64,000 nt of DNA. Source: Streptomyces werraensis. Its GTDB lineage: Bacteria > Actinomycetota > Actinomycetes > Streptomycetales > Streptomycetaceae. Both the position numbers and the translations under genes were made by a program. Shown here piece by piece: positions 24,681-33,403 of this stretch; the stretch's first letter is position 1; the number at the start of each line of letters is the position of its first letter. The stretch spans positions 434,001-498,000 of the forward strand of contig BNBX01000001.1 of NCBI GenBank assembly GCA_014656175.1. Direction: 5' to 3'. The notes beneath the pieces were generated by a model, which worked only from the letters and a program-made list of their open reading frames with translations, searched no databases and was not told where the DNA came from.

Positions 24681-25813
24681 GGCAGCTCCGCGGTCACCAG
24701 CGTCGGTCCGCCCGGCGGACTGCGCACCTCCAGTCTCCCGTCCAGCGCGGCCACACGCCTGGCCAGCCCGAACAGGCCGCTGCCCGACGCGTTCGCCCCG
24801 CCCCGGCCGTCGTCCTCGACACTCACCCGCAACGCTCCCTCCTTTGATCCGACCGCGACGACTATCCGGCTCGGCGCCGCATGCTTCACCGCGTTGGTCA
24901 CGGCCTCGCAGACGACGAAGTAGACGACCGTAGCCACCGGTCGTGCCGGCTCCCCGCTCAGCCCGTACTCCACCCGCACCGGGACCGACGCCCGCTCGGC
25001 GACCGTCTCCAGCGCCGCCCGCAGCCCCGCCTCGTCGAGGGTGGTGGGGTAGATCCGCCAGGCCACTTCCCGCAGGTCGTCCAGGGCCTGCCGGCTCTCC
25101 TGGTGCGCCTGGCGCAGCAGCCGGTCCGCGCGCTCGGGGTCCTGGCTGCGCAGGGCCCGGCCGAGCAGCATGCCGAGCGCGACCAGGCGCTGCTGCACCC
25201 CGTCGTGCAGGTCCCGCTCGATGCGGCGCCGCTCGTCGTTCACCGCGTCGACCACGGCCGCGCGGCTGGCGGACAACTCGGCGATGCGGCGCTCCAGCTC
25301 CTCCTGGTGGCGGGGACCGAGCATGCGGCGGGCCAGCTTCCCCTCCAGCTCGGCGACCGCGAGTATCCCCTGCACGGTGAGGAAGAGCAGGAAGAGCCCC
25401 GCGAGAGACGTGAAGACGACCGCGCCCGTGTTCCGCACGTCGTCGACCAGCAGCCACAGGTACATCCAGGACGTGCCGTAGCCGAGGCCGACCGCCGCCG
25501 AGAGCATCACCACCGCGCCCAGCACGCCGAGGGCCCAGCGGCAGGCCAGATACTGCAGGGCCTGCGTGTCCTCGTACACGGGCGAGGTGTGGACCCGGAG
25601 CCAGACCCGCAGCCGGGCCCGCTCCAGCTCCGTCACTTTCCGCGCGCACGCGAGAACCGGGCGGAGCACGGCCCGGCGGGGCCGCGGCCAGGCCACGACG
25701 AGCAGAAGGAGCAGACCGGCCAGGACCGTCCCGAGCAGCTCGACGACGGCCGCGGCGGCCCCCCACAGGAGGCCGACCGCGCACCGCACCACACGCCGCG
25801 CCATGACTCGCAT
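24671..25813 (-). CDS. NarL-type sensor histidine kinase (HisKA_3)
   Basis: ATG 25813 (380 residues) lies 7 nt after a -10-like TAGTCT (complement of 25821-25826) with no Shine-Dalgarno sequence, suggesting a leaderless message; ATG 25804 is an alternative. Four hydrophobic helices in two pairs form a membrane sensor with little outside the bilayer. ERRRIERDLHDGVQQRLVAL carries the phosphorylated His, and EAVTNAVKHA with DDGRGGANASGSGLFGL forms the ATPase N and G boxes. No known ligand domain is present. It partners with the response regulator downstream and is divergent from a DedA gene that it probably controls. Confidence 0.92.
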   Translation of the reverse strand: MRVMARRVVRCAVGLLWGAAAAVVELLGTVLAGLLLLLVVAWPRPRRAVLRPVLACARKVTELERARLRVWLRVHTSPVYEDTQALQYLACRWALGVLGAVVMLSAAVGLGYGTSWMYLWLLVDDVRNTGAVVFTSLAGLFLLFLTVQGILAVAELEGKLARRMLGPRHQEELERRIAELSASRAAVVDAVNDERRRIERDLHDGVQQRLVALGMLLGRALRSQDPERADRLLRQAHQESRQALDDLREVAWRIYPTTLDEAGLRAALETVAERASVPVRVEYGLSGEPARPVATVVYFVVCEAVTNAVKHAAPSRIVVAVGSKEGALRVSVEDDGRGGANASGSGLFGLARRVAALDGRLEVRSPPGGPTLVTAELPCA

Positions 25814-25850
25814 GATCGCGAGACTAGCCGGGCCGGTCAGGGGCACACAC

Positions 25851-25930
25851 TGCGGAAAACCGCAATTCCCTCTGCGGGGAACCACACGCTTCCGTACGGA
25901 GAACCGCAGGCGATCGTGCGGCTTTCCTCA
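25851..25930. repeat. four operator-like repeats with exact 22-bp period between divergent promoters
   Basis: 14-mers start at 25851 (TGCGGAAAACCGCA), 25873 (TGCGGGGAACCACA), 25895 (TACGGAGAACCGCA) and 25917 (TGCGGCTTTCCTCA), each separated by 8 bp. The first is a perfect 5-bp-arm palindrome around AAAA. With the presumed leaderless starts at 25813 and 25967, the outermost repeats fall about 38-51 bp from each start, the classic position for an activator. Confidence 0.75.
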
Positions 25931-25966
25931 GCGACCCTTCAGCTCCGATTTCCTAGCTTGGACGAC

Positions 25967-26776
25967 ATGACAGCCATCGCAGCGCAGACGATCACGGCGT
26001 CCTCGGGCACGGACGCCGGACCTCAGTGGGTCAACGACCTGATGGACGCCCTCGGCGCGCCCGGGGCCGGCATCGCCATCGCGCTCGAGAACCTCTTCCC
26101 GCCCGTACCGAGCGAGGTGATCCTGCCGCTGGCGGGGTTCGCCGCGAGCAACGGGCGGATGGGCCTGATCGCCGTGCTGCTGTGGACCACCGCCGGCTCG
26201 GTGATCGGCGCGCTCGCCCTGTACGGGGTGGGGGCGCTGCTCGGCCGGGAGCGGACTCTGGCGCTGGCGGGACGGCTTCCGCTGGTGAAGGTCTCGGACG
26301 TCGAGAAGACGGAGGCGTGGTTCCTCCGGCACGGGTCGAAGGCCGTGTTCCTGGGCCGGATGATCCCGTTGTTCCGCAGTCTCGTGTCGATACCGGCCGG
26401 GGTGGAGCGGATGCCGCTGCCGCTGTTCCTCGGCCTGACGACGCTGGGCAGCGCGATATGGAACACGGCGTTCGTGCTCGCGGGCTACGCGCTCGGGGAC
26501 AACTGGTCGCAGGTGGCGTCCGTCGTGTCGGCCTACTCGAAGGTGGTGCTTGCGGCGGCCGCCCTTGCCCTCGTGGCCTTCGTCGTCATACGCCTGACCC
26601 GCTCGGGCGGCGGCAGCCGTCGCGCCGGCCGGGGACCGGGGGACACCGGCTCACGTGACGCGGACGCCGGCGCCCGGACCGATACCGACGCCGACGCGGC
26701 CGGTGCCCCGTCCGGGCAGGCCCGCCCGGCGCGGCACTCGGCCACCGAGACCCTGAGCCTGCGCCGCCCCGACTGA
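25967..26776 (+). CDS. DedA family membrane protein
   Basis: ATG 25967 (269 residues) sits 7 nt after TAGCTT (25954-25959) with no Shine-Dalgarno sequence, so it is probably leaderless. The DedA signatures are clear: ALENLFPPVPSEVILPLAG (the Glu/Pro re-entrant loop), and FLGRMIPLFRSLVSIPAGVE (the R-x-PxxR motif needed for proton-coupled function). A disordered Asp/Ala-rich tail follows the last helix. DedA proteins flip or scramble phospholipids or undecaprenyl phosphate and support antibiotic and pH resistance. It is divergent from the histidine kinase operon and shares its operator array. Confidence 0.9.
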   Translation: MTAIAAQTITASSGTDAGPQWVNDLMDALGAPGAGIAIALENLFPPVPSEVILPLAGFAASNGRMGLIAVLLWTTAGSVIGALALYGVGALLGRERTLALAGRLPLVKVSDVEKTEAWFLRHGSKAVFLGRMIPLFRSLVSIPAGVERMPLPLFLGLTTLGSAIWNTAFVLAGYALGDNWSQVASVVSAYSKVVLAAAALALVAFVVIRLTRSGGGSRRAGRGPGDTGSRDADAGARTDTDADAAGAPSGQARPARHSATETLSLRRPD

Positions 26777-26820
26777 TCCCGCCGTCGGCCCCGGGCCGGG
26801 ACCGCCTCGGCGGACCGGCC

Positions 26821-27630
26821 TCAGCGGGAGCGAACGGTGCGGAGGAACTCGCGGAGGATGCGCTCGCCGGCCAGGACTCCCCGCTCGGGCAGGGCCCGGA
26901 CGCCGGGGGCCGTCCAGGAGTCCTCGGCGAGCTCACCGTGGCCCGGGCGCCAGCCCAGGTCGGCGGCGAGGAGCAGGTCCGCGTCGAGGAGGGAGTCTCC
27001 GGCGGCGAGGGTCAGGTCGGCGCCGGTGCGCCGGGCGACCTCCCGCATGGCGGCGCTCTTGGTGAGCGGCTTGGGGACGGCGTAGATCTTGCGGCCCTGG
27101 AGGGACACCGTCCAGCCGCGGTTCTCCGCCCACTCCCCGAGTTCCTTCACCCACTCCTCGCGCAGCAGCTCGCGCTCCACGACGAGGTAGGCGAAGAGGT
27201 CCTCGGCGGTCCGGTGCTTGCGCACCCACACCGGGTCCGCGGTGCGCAGCAGGTGGTCCTGCACCTCGGACAGCGGGGCGCACTCGTCGGCCAGCCGGGC
27301 CTGGACGCGCGCGTGCCAGTCCCGGTCGGAGACTCCGTCGACGAGCAGATGGCCCCCGTTGGCGCAGATCGCGTAGGTGGGGGGAGGGCCGGGGAGGTTG
27401 ATGCGCTGGTACTGCTTGCGGGTGCGGGTGGTGGTGGGGACGAACAGGGCCTCGTCGCCCAGCTCTGTGAGGAGCTGGGCCGCGGTCTCCGTCAGGTAGG
27501 ACAGGGGCCGGCTCTCATGGACCTCCACGCACAGCAGCCTGGGCGCGCGCGCGTCGGGCATGGTCAGGGCGAGCGCGGCTGCCGAGTAGATGAGGGTGCG
27601 GTCGAGGTCGCTGGCGACGATGACGGGCAT
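26821..27630 (-). CDS. HAD phosphatase of the Ter-associated nucleoside-like pathway
   Basis: ATG 27630 overlaps the stop of the upstream fusion gene (TGATG), so it is translationally coupled. The 269-residue Cof/SPP-like HAD protein has IVASDLDRTLIYS with both catalytic Asp near the N-terminus, CANGGHLLVDG, a Lys in KPLTKSAAM and AAGDSLLDADLLLAADLGW with the metal Asp. Within Ter operons this family is proposed to remove a phosphate from the ribosyl product made by the phosphoribosyltransferases. That role is a comparative-genomics proposal, not shown here. Confidence 0.85.
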   Translation of the reverse strand: MPVIVASDLDRTLIYSAAALALTMPDARAPRLLCVEVHESRPLSYLTETAAQLLTELGDEALFVPTTTRTRKQYQRINLPGPPPTYAICANGGHLLVDGVSDRDWHARVQARLADECAPLSEVQDHLLRTADPVWVRKHRTAEDLFAYLVVERELLREEWVKELGEWAENRGWTVSLQGRKIYAVPKPLTKSAAMREVARRTGADLTLAAGDSLLDADLLLAADLGWRPGHGELAEDSWTAPGVRALPERGVLAGERILREFLRTVRSR

Positions 27631-30146
27631 CAGCGGGTCACCGCCGTGCCGTCGGCGCCGGTGGCGCCCCGGGTGTAGCGGGGGTGGATCAGGCCGACGC
27701 AGGTGTAGGGCAGGCCGGCGACCTCCTCCACGGGGACGCCCCGCTGCTCGGCGAGGAGCCGGACGTGGTCCAGGTCGCTGCCGGCCCCGGCGCGGGCCAG
27801 CACCTTCCAGGGCACCCGGCGCAGCAGCACCCGGGTGGTCTCGCCGACGCCGGGCTTGACGAGGTTCACGTCGTGGATGCCGTACTCCTCGCTGATGCGC
27901 TCCACTGCGGCCCACCCCTCCCAGGTGGGCGTGCGGTCGGCGGCGAGCAGCTCCTTGGCCTCGGCGCGGGCGGCCTCGGTGACCTCGTCGAAGCGGGCCG
28001 AGACGGCGTCCAGGAAGGCCACGGACAGGTCGGCGTCCGCGAGTTCGCGGTAGTACTTGGCGCCGTGGTAGTCGTCGGGGCCGACCAGGTCGGCGCGGAG
28101 CACCGTGCGGGAGATCAGGCCGGAGACCGTGGAGTTGAGGCAGGCGGACGGGATCAGGTAGTCCTCGCGGGTGCCGTAGGTGCGGACGCAGGAGCCGGGG
28201 TCGGCGAGGACGGCGATCTCCGGGTCGAAGCCGGAGACACCGTGGGCCTTCTCGAACTCCTGGATGGCCTGGGCGAGTTCGCGGGTGATGGCGCCCTTGC
28301 CGGTCCAGCCGTCGACGAACACCACGTCGCGTGGGTCGTGGTGGGCGGCCAGCCAGCGCAGGGCGTTGGCGTCGATGCCGCGGCCGCGGACGATGGAGAC
28401 GGCGTAGTGCGGCAGGTCGAGGCCGTGGCGGTGCTGCGCCCAGCGGCGCATCAGGATGCCCACGGGGGTCCCCGCGCGGGCCAGCGACACCAGCACCGGG
28501 CGGGGCGACCGCTCGGCGAGGACGGTCTCGGTGACCACGCCGACGGCGTGCGCCAGCCGGGCGGCCGAGGCGTCCAGGGCGTTGTGGAAGAGCTGCTGGT
28601 ACTGCTCGCTGGGCTGGTACTCCACGGGCAGCGACTCGGCGTAGTGGGCGCCGCCGCTCTGGATGGCCTCCTCGCGCTCCTCGGTCGGCGCCTCCAGCGT
28701 CACGTCCGAGAGGTCCTGCAGCAGCCAGCCGACCTCCTCGGGGGCGTACGAGGAGAAGGCGGGGCCACGGAGGGGCTCGGGCAGCATGGTGACGGGCCTT
28801 TCGGGGGCGTCCTGGGCGCCGGCGGGTACGGCCGGCACGTACGACGGTACGACCGCCAGGAGGACGTGCGGGGTGTGTTCGGCGAGCCGGGCGAGCAGGC
28901 CGTCGGGGGCGTGCAGCGCGGGGGTGTCGGCGACGGAGTCGACGACGGCGACCACGGCGTCGAAGCCGGCGCCGGCGATGTTGTAGGCGTAGCGCTCGCC
29001 GGGGCCGTCGGCGGGGTCGTCGTGGGCGGGGAAGACGAGGCGGGTCCGGATGGCGTAGCCGGGGTCGTCGACCGCCAGGACGGGTGAGCGGGTGGTGGTG
29101 CTGTAGCGCACCTCGGCGGTGGTGGTGCGCTCGAGCTCGGTTGCGAGGCGCAGCGGGGCGTACATCAGTTCCTCGAAGCCGAGGATCAGGACGCGGTGCG
29201 CGTTCCCGGGGAGGGCGGTGGCTATTCGGTCCGCCATGGCGGGGAGGGAGTTCTCGAGGCGGGTGCGGTGGGCCGGCGTGAAGCCGTGACGGCCTCCGTC
29301 GGGGAGGTTCTCCGGCCAGCGGAGGTCCACTCGCGTGACGTTGCCGGGCGCCTGCGGGCCAGTGGGGGCTTGTCGCGCAGTTCCCCGCCCCCCTGGGGCG
29401 GCCGTCCCCGAGGCGCCCGCGAGGGGTGCGGGCGGCGCCGCGGCGGATTCGTGTTCCGCGACCAGCGCCTGCCCCTTCTCCAAGACGCCGTCGGGCAACC
29501 GCACCGTCCCCGACGCGACCGTCACCAGGTCGATCCGCGCCCCGATCTCCCGGGCGAACTCCTCCAGCCGCCCGGCGTCGGCCGCCGACCGCATGTCGAC
29601 CAGGGCGACCACGACATACCGCTCCCGCGGATACCGCGCATGAAGGTCGCGCACGGTGTTCAGCACCGTGTTCCCCGTCGAGAACTCGTCGTCGACCAGC
29701 ACCAGGGGCCCGTCCCCGGCGAGCAGGGACGGGTTCTCCGGCAGCAACAGGTGGGAGGTGGCGTGCGAGTGGGACTCCTCGAATCCGCCGGCGGTGGCGA
29801 CCCCGGCGACCGGCCGGCGTGTGGAGTGCAGGTAGGGCGCGGTGCCCAGGCCGTCGGCGACGGAGTGGCCGAGACCGGTCGCGGTCTCGGCGTACCCCAG
29901 CACGACGGCCTGAGCGGCCGCCTCCTCGCCCAGCAGCTCCCGCACCCGGCGGCCGAGGTCCACGCCGTGCCCGTGGACCACGGACGGCGCCTGGGGCACG
30001 TGCTTGCCGAGGACGTTCGACACCAGCAGGTGAGCCCGCTTGGGGTTGCGCCGCAGCGCCAGCCCCAGCATCCCGCGCAGCCGTTCGTCGCCGGTCAGCT
30101 CGACGCCGAGCCGCTCGGCGACCCAGGTGCCGGACCAGGTGTTCAC
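27630..30146 (-). CDS. phosphoribosyltransferase-TRSP-StiP-PELOTA fusion of the Ter stress operon
   Basis: GTG 30146 behind AGAGGAAG opens an uninterrupted 838-residue frame. Residues 1-230 are a PRTase_2 domain with the PRPP loop VLVDDEFSTGNT (149-160). Residues 231-275 are a low-complexity Ala/Pro/Gly linker. Residues 276-435 are a TRSP domain (RVLILGFEELMYAPLRLA, then DDPGYAIRTRLVF). Residues 454-740 are a StiP/second PRTase-like domain with a similar loop VVFVDGWTGKGAIT (608-621). Residues 740-830 are a PELOTA-like RNA-binding domain (KPGVGETTRVLLRRVPWKVL). PRTase-TRSP and StiP-PELOTA proteins often occur as separate neighbours; here no stop separates them. Met454 (28787) could act as an internal start. 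A dispersed repeat lies inside the linker. Confidence 0.85.
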   Translation of the reverse strand: MNTWSGTWVAERLGVELTGDERLRGMLGLALRRNPKRAHLLVSNVLGKHVPQAPSVVHGHGVDLGRRVRELLGEEAAAQAVVLGYAETATGLGHSVADGLGTAPYLHSTRRPVAGVATAGGFEESHSHATSHLLLPENPSLLAGDGPLVLVDDEFSTGNTVLNTVRDLHARYPRERYVVVALVDMRSAADAGRLEEFAREIGARIDLVTVASGTVRLPDGVLEKGQALVAEHESAAAPPAPLAGASGTAAPGGRGTARQAPTGPQAPGNVTRVDLRWPENLPDGGRHGFTPAHRTRLENSLPAMADRIATALPGNAHRVLILGFEELMYAPLRLATELERTTTAEVRYSTTTRSPVLAVDDPGYAIRTRLVFPAHDDPADGPGERYAYNIAGAGFDAVVAVVDSVADTPALHAPDGLLARLAEHTPHVLLAVVPSYVPAVPAGAQDAPERPVTMLPEPLRGPAFSSYAPEEVGWLLQDLSDVTLEAPTEEREEAIQSGGAHYAESLPVEYQPSEQYQQLFHNALDASAARLAHAVGVVTETVLAERSPRPVLVSLARAGTPVGILMRRWAQHRHGLDLPHYAVSIVRGRGIDANALRWLAAHHDPRDVVFVDGWTGKGAITRELAQAIQEFEKAHGVSGFDPEIAVLADPGSCVRTYGTREDYLIPSACLNSTVSGLISRTVLRADLVGPDDYHGAKYYRELADADLSVAFLDAVSARFDEVTEAARAEAKELLAADRTPTWEGWAAVERISEEYGIHDVNLVKPGVGETTRVLLRRVPWKVLARAGAGSDLDHVRLLAEQRGVPVEEVAGLPYTCVGLIHPRYTRGATGADGTAVTR
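29363..29402 (+). repeat. dispersed GC-rich repeat, copy 1 (inside the PRTase-StiP gene)
   Basis: The core TCGCGCAGTTCCCCGCC at 29373 followed by a CCGCCCC/GGGGCGG hairpin (29385-29401) matches intergenic copies at 40242, 45497 and 63120. Read on the minus strand it encodes residues about 249-261 of the fusion protein (APGGRGTARQAPT), within the linker between two domains. Confidence 0.8.
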
Positions 30147-30205
30147 TCTTCTCTTCCTCTCGGTGGCTCCACCGGACGCCTCTCCCGCTCCTCCGGACGC
30201 CTCAC

Positions 30206-31372
30206 TCACTCGGCGAGGCCGGCGGCGAGCAGTTCGACGAAGCCGATGTCCTCGTTGGCGACGCCGAAGACCTCGGCGCGCAGCAGGGTCCGCTCCGCCC
30301 AGGCGCGGTGCGGCTTCACCTCGTTCATCTTGTTCGTGTACGCGGACCGCAGTACACCCCCGCCGTTGCGTTCCGGCCGCAGGATGTCCTGGGCGTCGCT
30401 GAACTCCTCGTGACTGACGACGGACAGCGCGTGCACGGGCAGGACGTGGGAGGGGTGGATGCAGGTCTTGCCGAGGAGGCCGTTGGCGCGGTCCAGGGAG
30501 ATCTCGCGGAGCAGGCCGTCCATGGCGTGCTCGATGAGCCTCTGGCGCAGCGCGGTGGCCTCCACCTCCAGGAAGGGGCTCTGCCGCAGCTGCGGCTTGA
30601 ACATGCGCTCCTGCACCCGGAAGTACTCCCAGACGGGCCCGGTCACGGTGAACCCGGTGCCGTCGGCGCGGCCGAGCATGTTCACCACGTCGGAGATGAC
30701 GGAGGCGACGACCTGGATGTCGTACGCGGTCATGTCGGGGCCGCGGCGCAGCCCGTAGGAGGAGCAGAAGTCGGTGACGCCCAGGCGCAGGGCGAGCACG
30801 CGGTCGCGGTACTTGTCGACGGCGCGGAAGATGCCCTCGAGGGTCTCGACGCGGCTCTCGCGGTAGAGCAGCTCGGGCGACTCGAGCACCGGCATGGCGA
30901 AGAGCCGGCGGCCGGAGGCGGACTCGGCGGCGGTGAGCGCCTCCAGGAACGGCAGGCCGCGCTCGGCGGTGAACTTGGGCAGCACGAATCCGGAGAGCAC
31001 TCCGACGGCGGGGCCGAGCCGGCGGACCAGGTCGCCGATCTGCTCCGGTTCGCGGACCCGGACGAACAGCAGCGGCAGGTCCGCCCCGGGCCGTCCGGCG
31101 AGGTCGGTGAGCTGGTGGACCAGGTTCTCCTCGCCGGCGACGACCTCGGCGTCGCTGATGGAGTCCTCCAGGCACAGCACCATGGAGACCACGCCGCGGG
31201 CGCCCTGCTTGAGGACGTCGTCGGCGAGCCGGGGCCGCGTGGCGGGGCTGTAGAGCGTGGCGCCGAGCGCCGCGGACAGCACCCGGGCCGGGGAGCCGGC
31301 GGTGAACTCGCAGGGCTCCCGGTAGAAGAGACGTTTCCGCACCTCAGGGGCGATGTGCCCGAAATGACGCAT
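30206..31372 (-). CDS. HpcH/HpaI aldolase / citrate-lyase-beta-like protein of the Ter operon
   Basis: ATG 31372 behind GGGGGAG (388 residues). A TIM-barrel CitE-like enzyme with ARGVVSMVLCLEDSISD, LPLLFVRVREPEQ, FAMPVLESPELLYRE and GLLGKTCIHPSHVLPVH carries the Arg, Glu and Asp metal/substrate residues of the superfamily. Members cleave or form C-C bonds next to a carboxylate. In Ter operons it is thought to feed the modified-ribosyl product. It is first in a three-gene operon, 59 bp before the fusion gene. The promoter lies in 31373-31545, shared with a divergent TerD gene. Confidence 0.85.
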   Translation of the reverse strand: MRHFGHIAPEVRKRLFYREPCEFTAGSPARVLSAALGATLYSPATRPRLADDVLKQGARGVVSMVLCLEDSISDAEVVAGEENLVHQLTDLAGRPGADLPLLFVRVREPEQIGDLVRRLGPAVGVLSGFVLPKFTAERGLPFLEALTAAESASGRRLFAMPVLESPELLYRESRVETLEGIFRAVDKYRDRVLALRLGVTDFCSSYGLRRGPDMTAYDIQVVASVISDVVNMLGRADGTGFTVTGPVWEYFRVQERMFKPQLRQSPFLEVEATALRQRLIEHAMDGLLREISLDRANGLLGKTCIHPSHVLPVHALSVVSHEEFSDAQDILRPERNGGGVLRSAYTNKMNEVKPHRAWAERTLLRAEVFGVANEDIGFVELLAAGLAE

Positions 31373-31545
31373 TGAACTCCCCCGTGGCTGTAGTGGACTG
31401 CGCGGAGTGCCGGAAGGTGGCCGGTAATAGTACGTAGAAGTCCTTGTCGGCGGTTCCCGCCGGGGATGAACTTCAGGTAACCCCGTGATGACGGAGCCAA
31501 CCCCCCGCATTGTCGTGACCAGGACGGAGAAGGCAGGATGACCGC

Positions 31546-32502
31546 ATGACGCACGCGATGCTGAAGGGGTCGAACGTTCCTCTCGAGGCCACCACGGTAC
31601 GCGCCGTGCTGCGCTGGTCGCCCGGGCAGGGGGTGCCGGACGTGGACGCCTCCGCGCTGCTCCTCGGTCTCGACGGCCGCGTGCGCTCCGACGAGGACTT
31701 CGTTTTCTACAACCAGCCCCGGCACCCGTCCGGGAAGGTGTGGCGGCTCGGCAAGAAGCGCGTGGCCGAGGGCCTGACCGACACGATCCAGACAGATCTC
31801 GCCGGTGTCGAGTCCGGTGTCGGCCGGATTCTGCTCGTCGCGTCGGCGGACGGGGTGACCTTCGACCGCGTGCAGGCGCTGCGCATCCTGCTGTACGACG
31901 CGCAGAGCCCGGACGGGGAGGCGCTGGCGTACTTCGACGTGAAGCCGGAGACGGGCCAGGAGACGGCGCTGATCTGCGGCGAGCTGTACCGGCGCGGGGA
32001 GGGCTGGAAGTTCCGGGCGCTCGGCGAGGGCTACTCGAACGGCCTGAAGGGCCTGGCGACCGACTTCGGGATCTCGGTGGACGAGTCGGAGGCCGCCGAG
32101 GAGCCGGAGGCGTCCGCCGCGCCGGCCACGCCGGAGCCGACCTCGCAGACGCCCCCGCGAGCGCCCGAGTCCGCCTCGCCCGACGCGGTGACGCAGGCGC
32201 AGGCGCCGGCGGCGGCGGATGTGTCCCACCCGCTGCCGCCCGAGCAGCCGCCCCCGGTCGTGCCTCCGCAGCCCGCGTACGGCTACCCGCCGCAGCAGCC
32301 TCCGGCCACCGCGCCCGCGCAGCCCGCCTACGGCTACCCGCACCCGACGAGCCCGCCCGCGTACGGCTACCCGGCGCCCGCGCCCGCCACGGCGGCGGCC
32401 CAGGCGACCCAGGACCGGTACGGCTTCCCGCCGCCGGCCACGAACGCGCCCGACCCGGACTTCCGGCTGCCGCCGCAGGGGCCGCAGTTCGTCGGACGCT
32501 AG
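31546..32502 (+). CDS. TerD family stress protein with Pro/Tyr-rich tail
   Basis: 318 residues from ATG 31546. Residues 1-185 are a TerD domain ([65 protein letters not shown]). The canonical Ca2+-binding DFDLDASA of other TerD proteins is reduced to PDVDASA and the GDNLTG loop is absent, so metal binding may differ. The rest is a Pro/Ala tail with three AYGYP repeats and DRYGFPPP, probably disordered and able to phase-separate or dock. It is divergent from the CitE-like gene. Confidence 0.85.
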   Translation: MTHAMLKGSNVPLEATTVRAVLRWSPGQGVPDVDASALLLGLDGRVRSDEDFVFYNQPRHPSGKVWRLGKKRVAEGLTDTIQTDLAGVESGVGRILLVASADGVTFDRVQALRILLYDAQSPDGEALAYFDVKPETGQETALICGELYRRGEGWKFRALGEGYSNGLKGLATDFGISVDESEAAEEPEASAAPATPEPTSQTPPRAPESASPDAVTQAQAPAAADVSHPLPPEQPPPVVPPQPAYGYPPQQPPATAPAQPAYGYPHPTSPPAYGYPAPAPATAAAQATQDRYGFPPPATNAPDPDFRLPPQGPQFVGR

Positions 32503-32530
32503 ACGAGGCAGTTCCCGGGCCGGCCGCGCC

Positions 32531-33268
32531 TCAGCGGTCGGCCTTGGTCTTGAAACCCCGGCCCCACTGCAGGCCCCAGCCGTACAGCCGGTCCAGCTCG
32601 GCCTGGAAGCCGTAGACGAACCGCACCTCGCGGCGCACGATGATCTCGTTCTTCACGTTCTCGATCAGCACCACCGCGCAGGAGCGGGCCTGCGGCTGGC
32701 GTTCGTCGAGGGAGATCTCGATGCGCGGGCCGTTGCTCGGGTAGAGCGTGACGACGGCCTTGGTGCGGTCGAAGGCGGGGGTCTGGTCGTAGATGTAGGC
32801 GAACACCAGCAGGCGTTTGATGTTCTCCCGCTGGTCGAGGTTGACGTAGATCGTCTCGCCGGAGGCGGAGCCGAACCGGTCGTCGCCGCTGAGCTTCACG
32901 TACGGCGGACCGTTGACGTCGCCGAGATAGCCGCCGAGGGGCTGCACCACGCCCTTGGTGCCGTCCTGCAGCTCGTACAGGCAGCCCAGGTCGAGGTCGA
33001 CGTTGACCATGGACTGGCTGTGTCCGACGACCTCCGGCGGCTTGAGTGCCTTGAACGGGTGGCGCAGCAGGCTCTCCCGCTGCGGACCGCCCAGGTCGGA
33101 GGTGCGCATCTGCCAGCTCAGGTTGATCCGCAGATGGCCGGTGGCCGCGCCCTGCTTGGTCAGCGACACCTGGCCGTGCCGCTTGGTCAGCTCGATGGCG
33201 TTGCTGGCCGCGTTGCCGGAGTCGAAGTCGTCGTTCCTGCCGCGCCGCAGTCCGTCCAGTAAACCCAT
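32531..33268 (-). CDS. TerA/TerF-like member of the TerD superfamily
   Basis: ATG 33268 (245 residues). MGLLDGLRRGRNDDFDSGN is followed by two beta-sandwich segments (GHLRINLSWQMR, VNVDLDLGCLYELQDGTKGVVQPLG) and GETIYVNLDQRENIKRLLVFAYIYDQTPAFDRTKA, features of TerA-type proteins that pair with TerD and TerC at the membrane. LDLGCLYEL keeps the acidic ligands of the calcium site. It is convergent with the TerD-tail gene, 28 bp apart, and ends the leftward ter series that begins at 35.9 kb. Confidence 0.82.
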   Translation of the reverse strand: MGLLDGLRRGRNDDFDSGNAASNAIELTKRHGQVSLTKQGAATGHLRINLSWQMRTSDLGGPQRESLLRHPFKALKPPEVVGHSQSMVNVDLDLGCLYELQDGTKGVVQPLGGYLGDVNGPPYVKLSGDDRFGSASGETIYVNLDQRENIKRLLVFAYIYDQTPAFDRTKAVVTLYPSNGPRIEISLDERQPQARSCAVVLIENVKNEIIVRREVRFVYGFQAELDRLYGWGLQWGRGFKTKADR

Positions 33269-33333
33269 TCCCGCCCCAAGTCCACTCGTCGAACCCCCGC
33301 CGGTGGCCGCGGGGCGCCGGTGCGCCGCACGGC

Positions 33334-33378
33334 CGACGGGGCGGCCTGCGAGGACTGCTCCTCGTGGCCGCCCCGTCG
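33334..33378 (-). terminator. strong hairpin after the TerC-like gene
   Basis: CGACGGGGCGGCC pairs perfectly with GGCCGCCCCGTCG (13 bp), with an inner CGAGGA/TCCTCG stem. It lies just past the end (33404) of the TerC-like gene and upstream of the next ter gene, so the ter genes are probably not one simple transcript. Confidence 0.75.
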
Positions 33379-33403
33379 AGAGCGTTCCTCACCCGGAGGG
33401 CTG

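Noticed and set aside
27684..29087. Plus-strand frame opposite the PRTase-StiP gene
   Set aside because: It is a shadow of the conserved minus-strand protein; the Gly/Val/His/Asp-rich composition does not resemble a protein fold.
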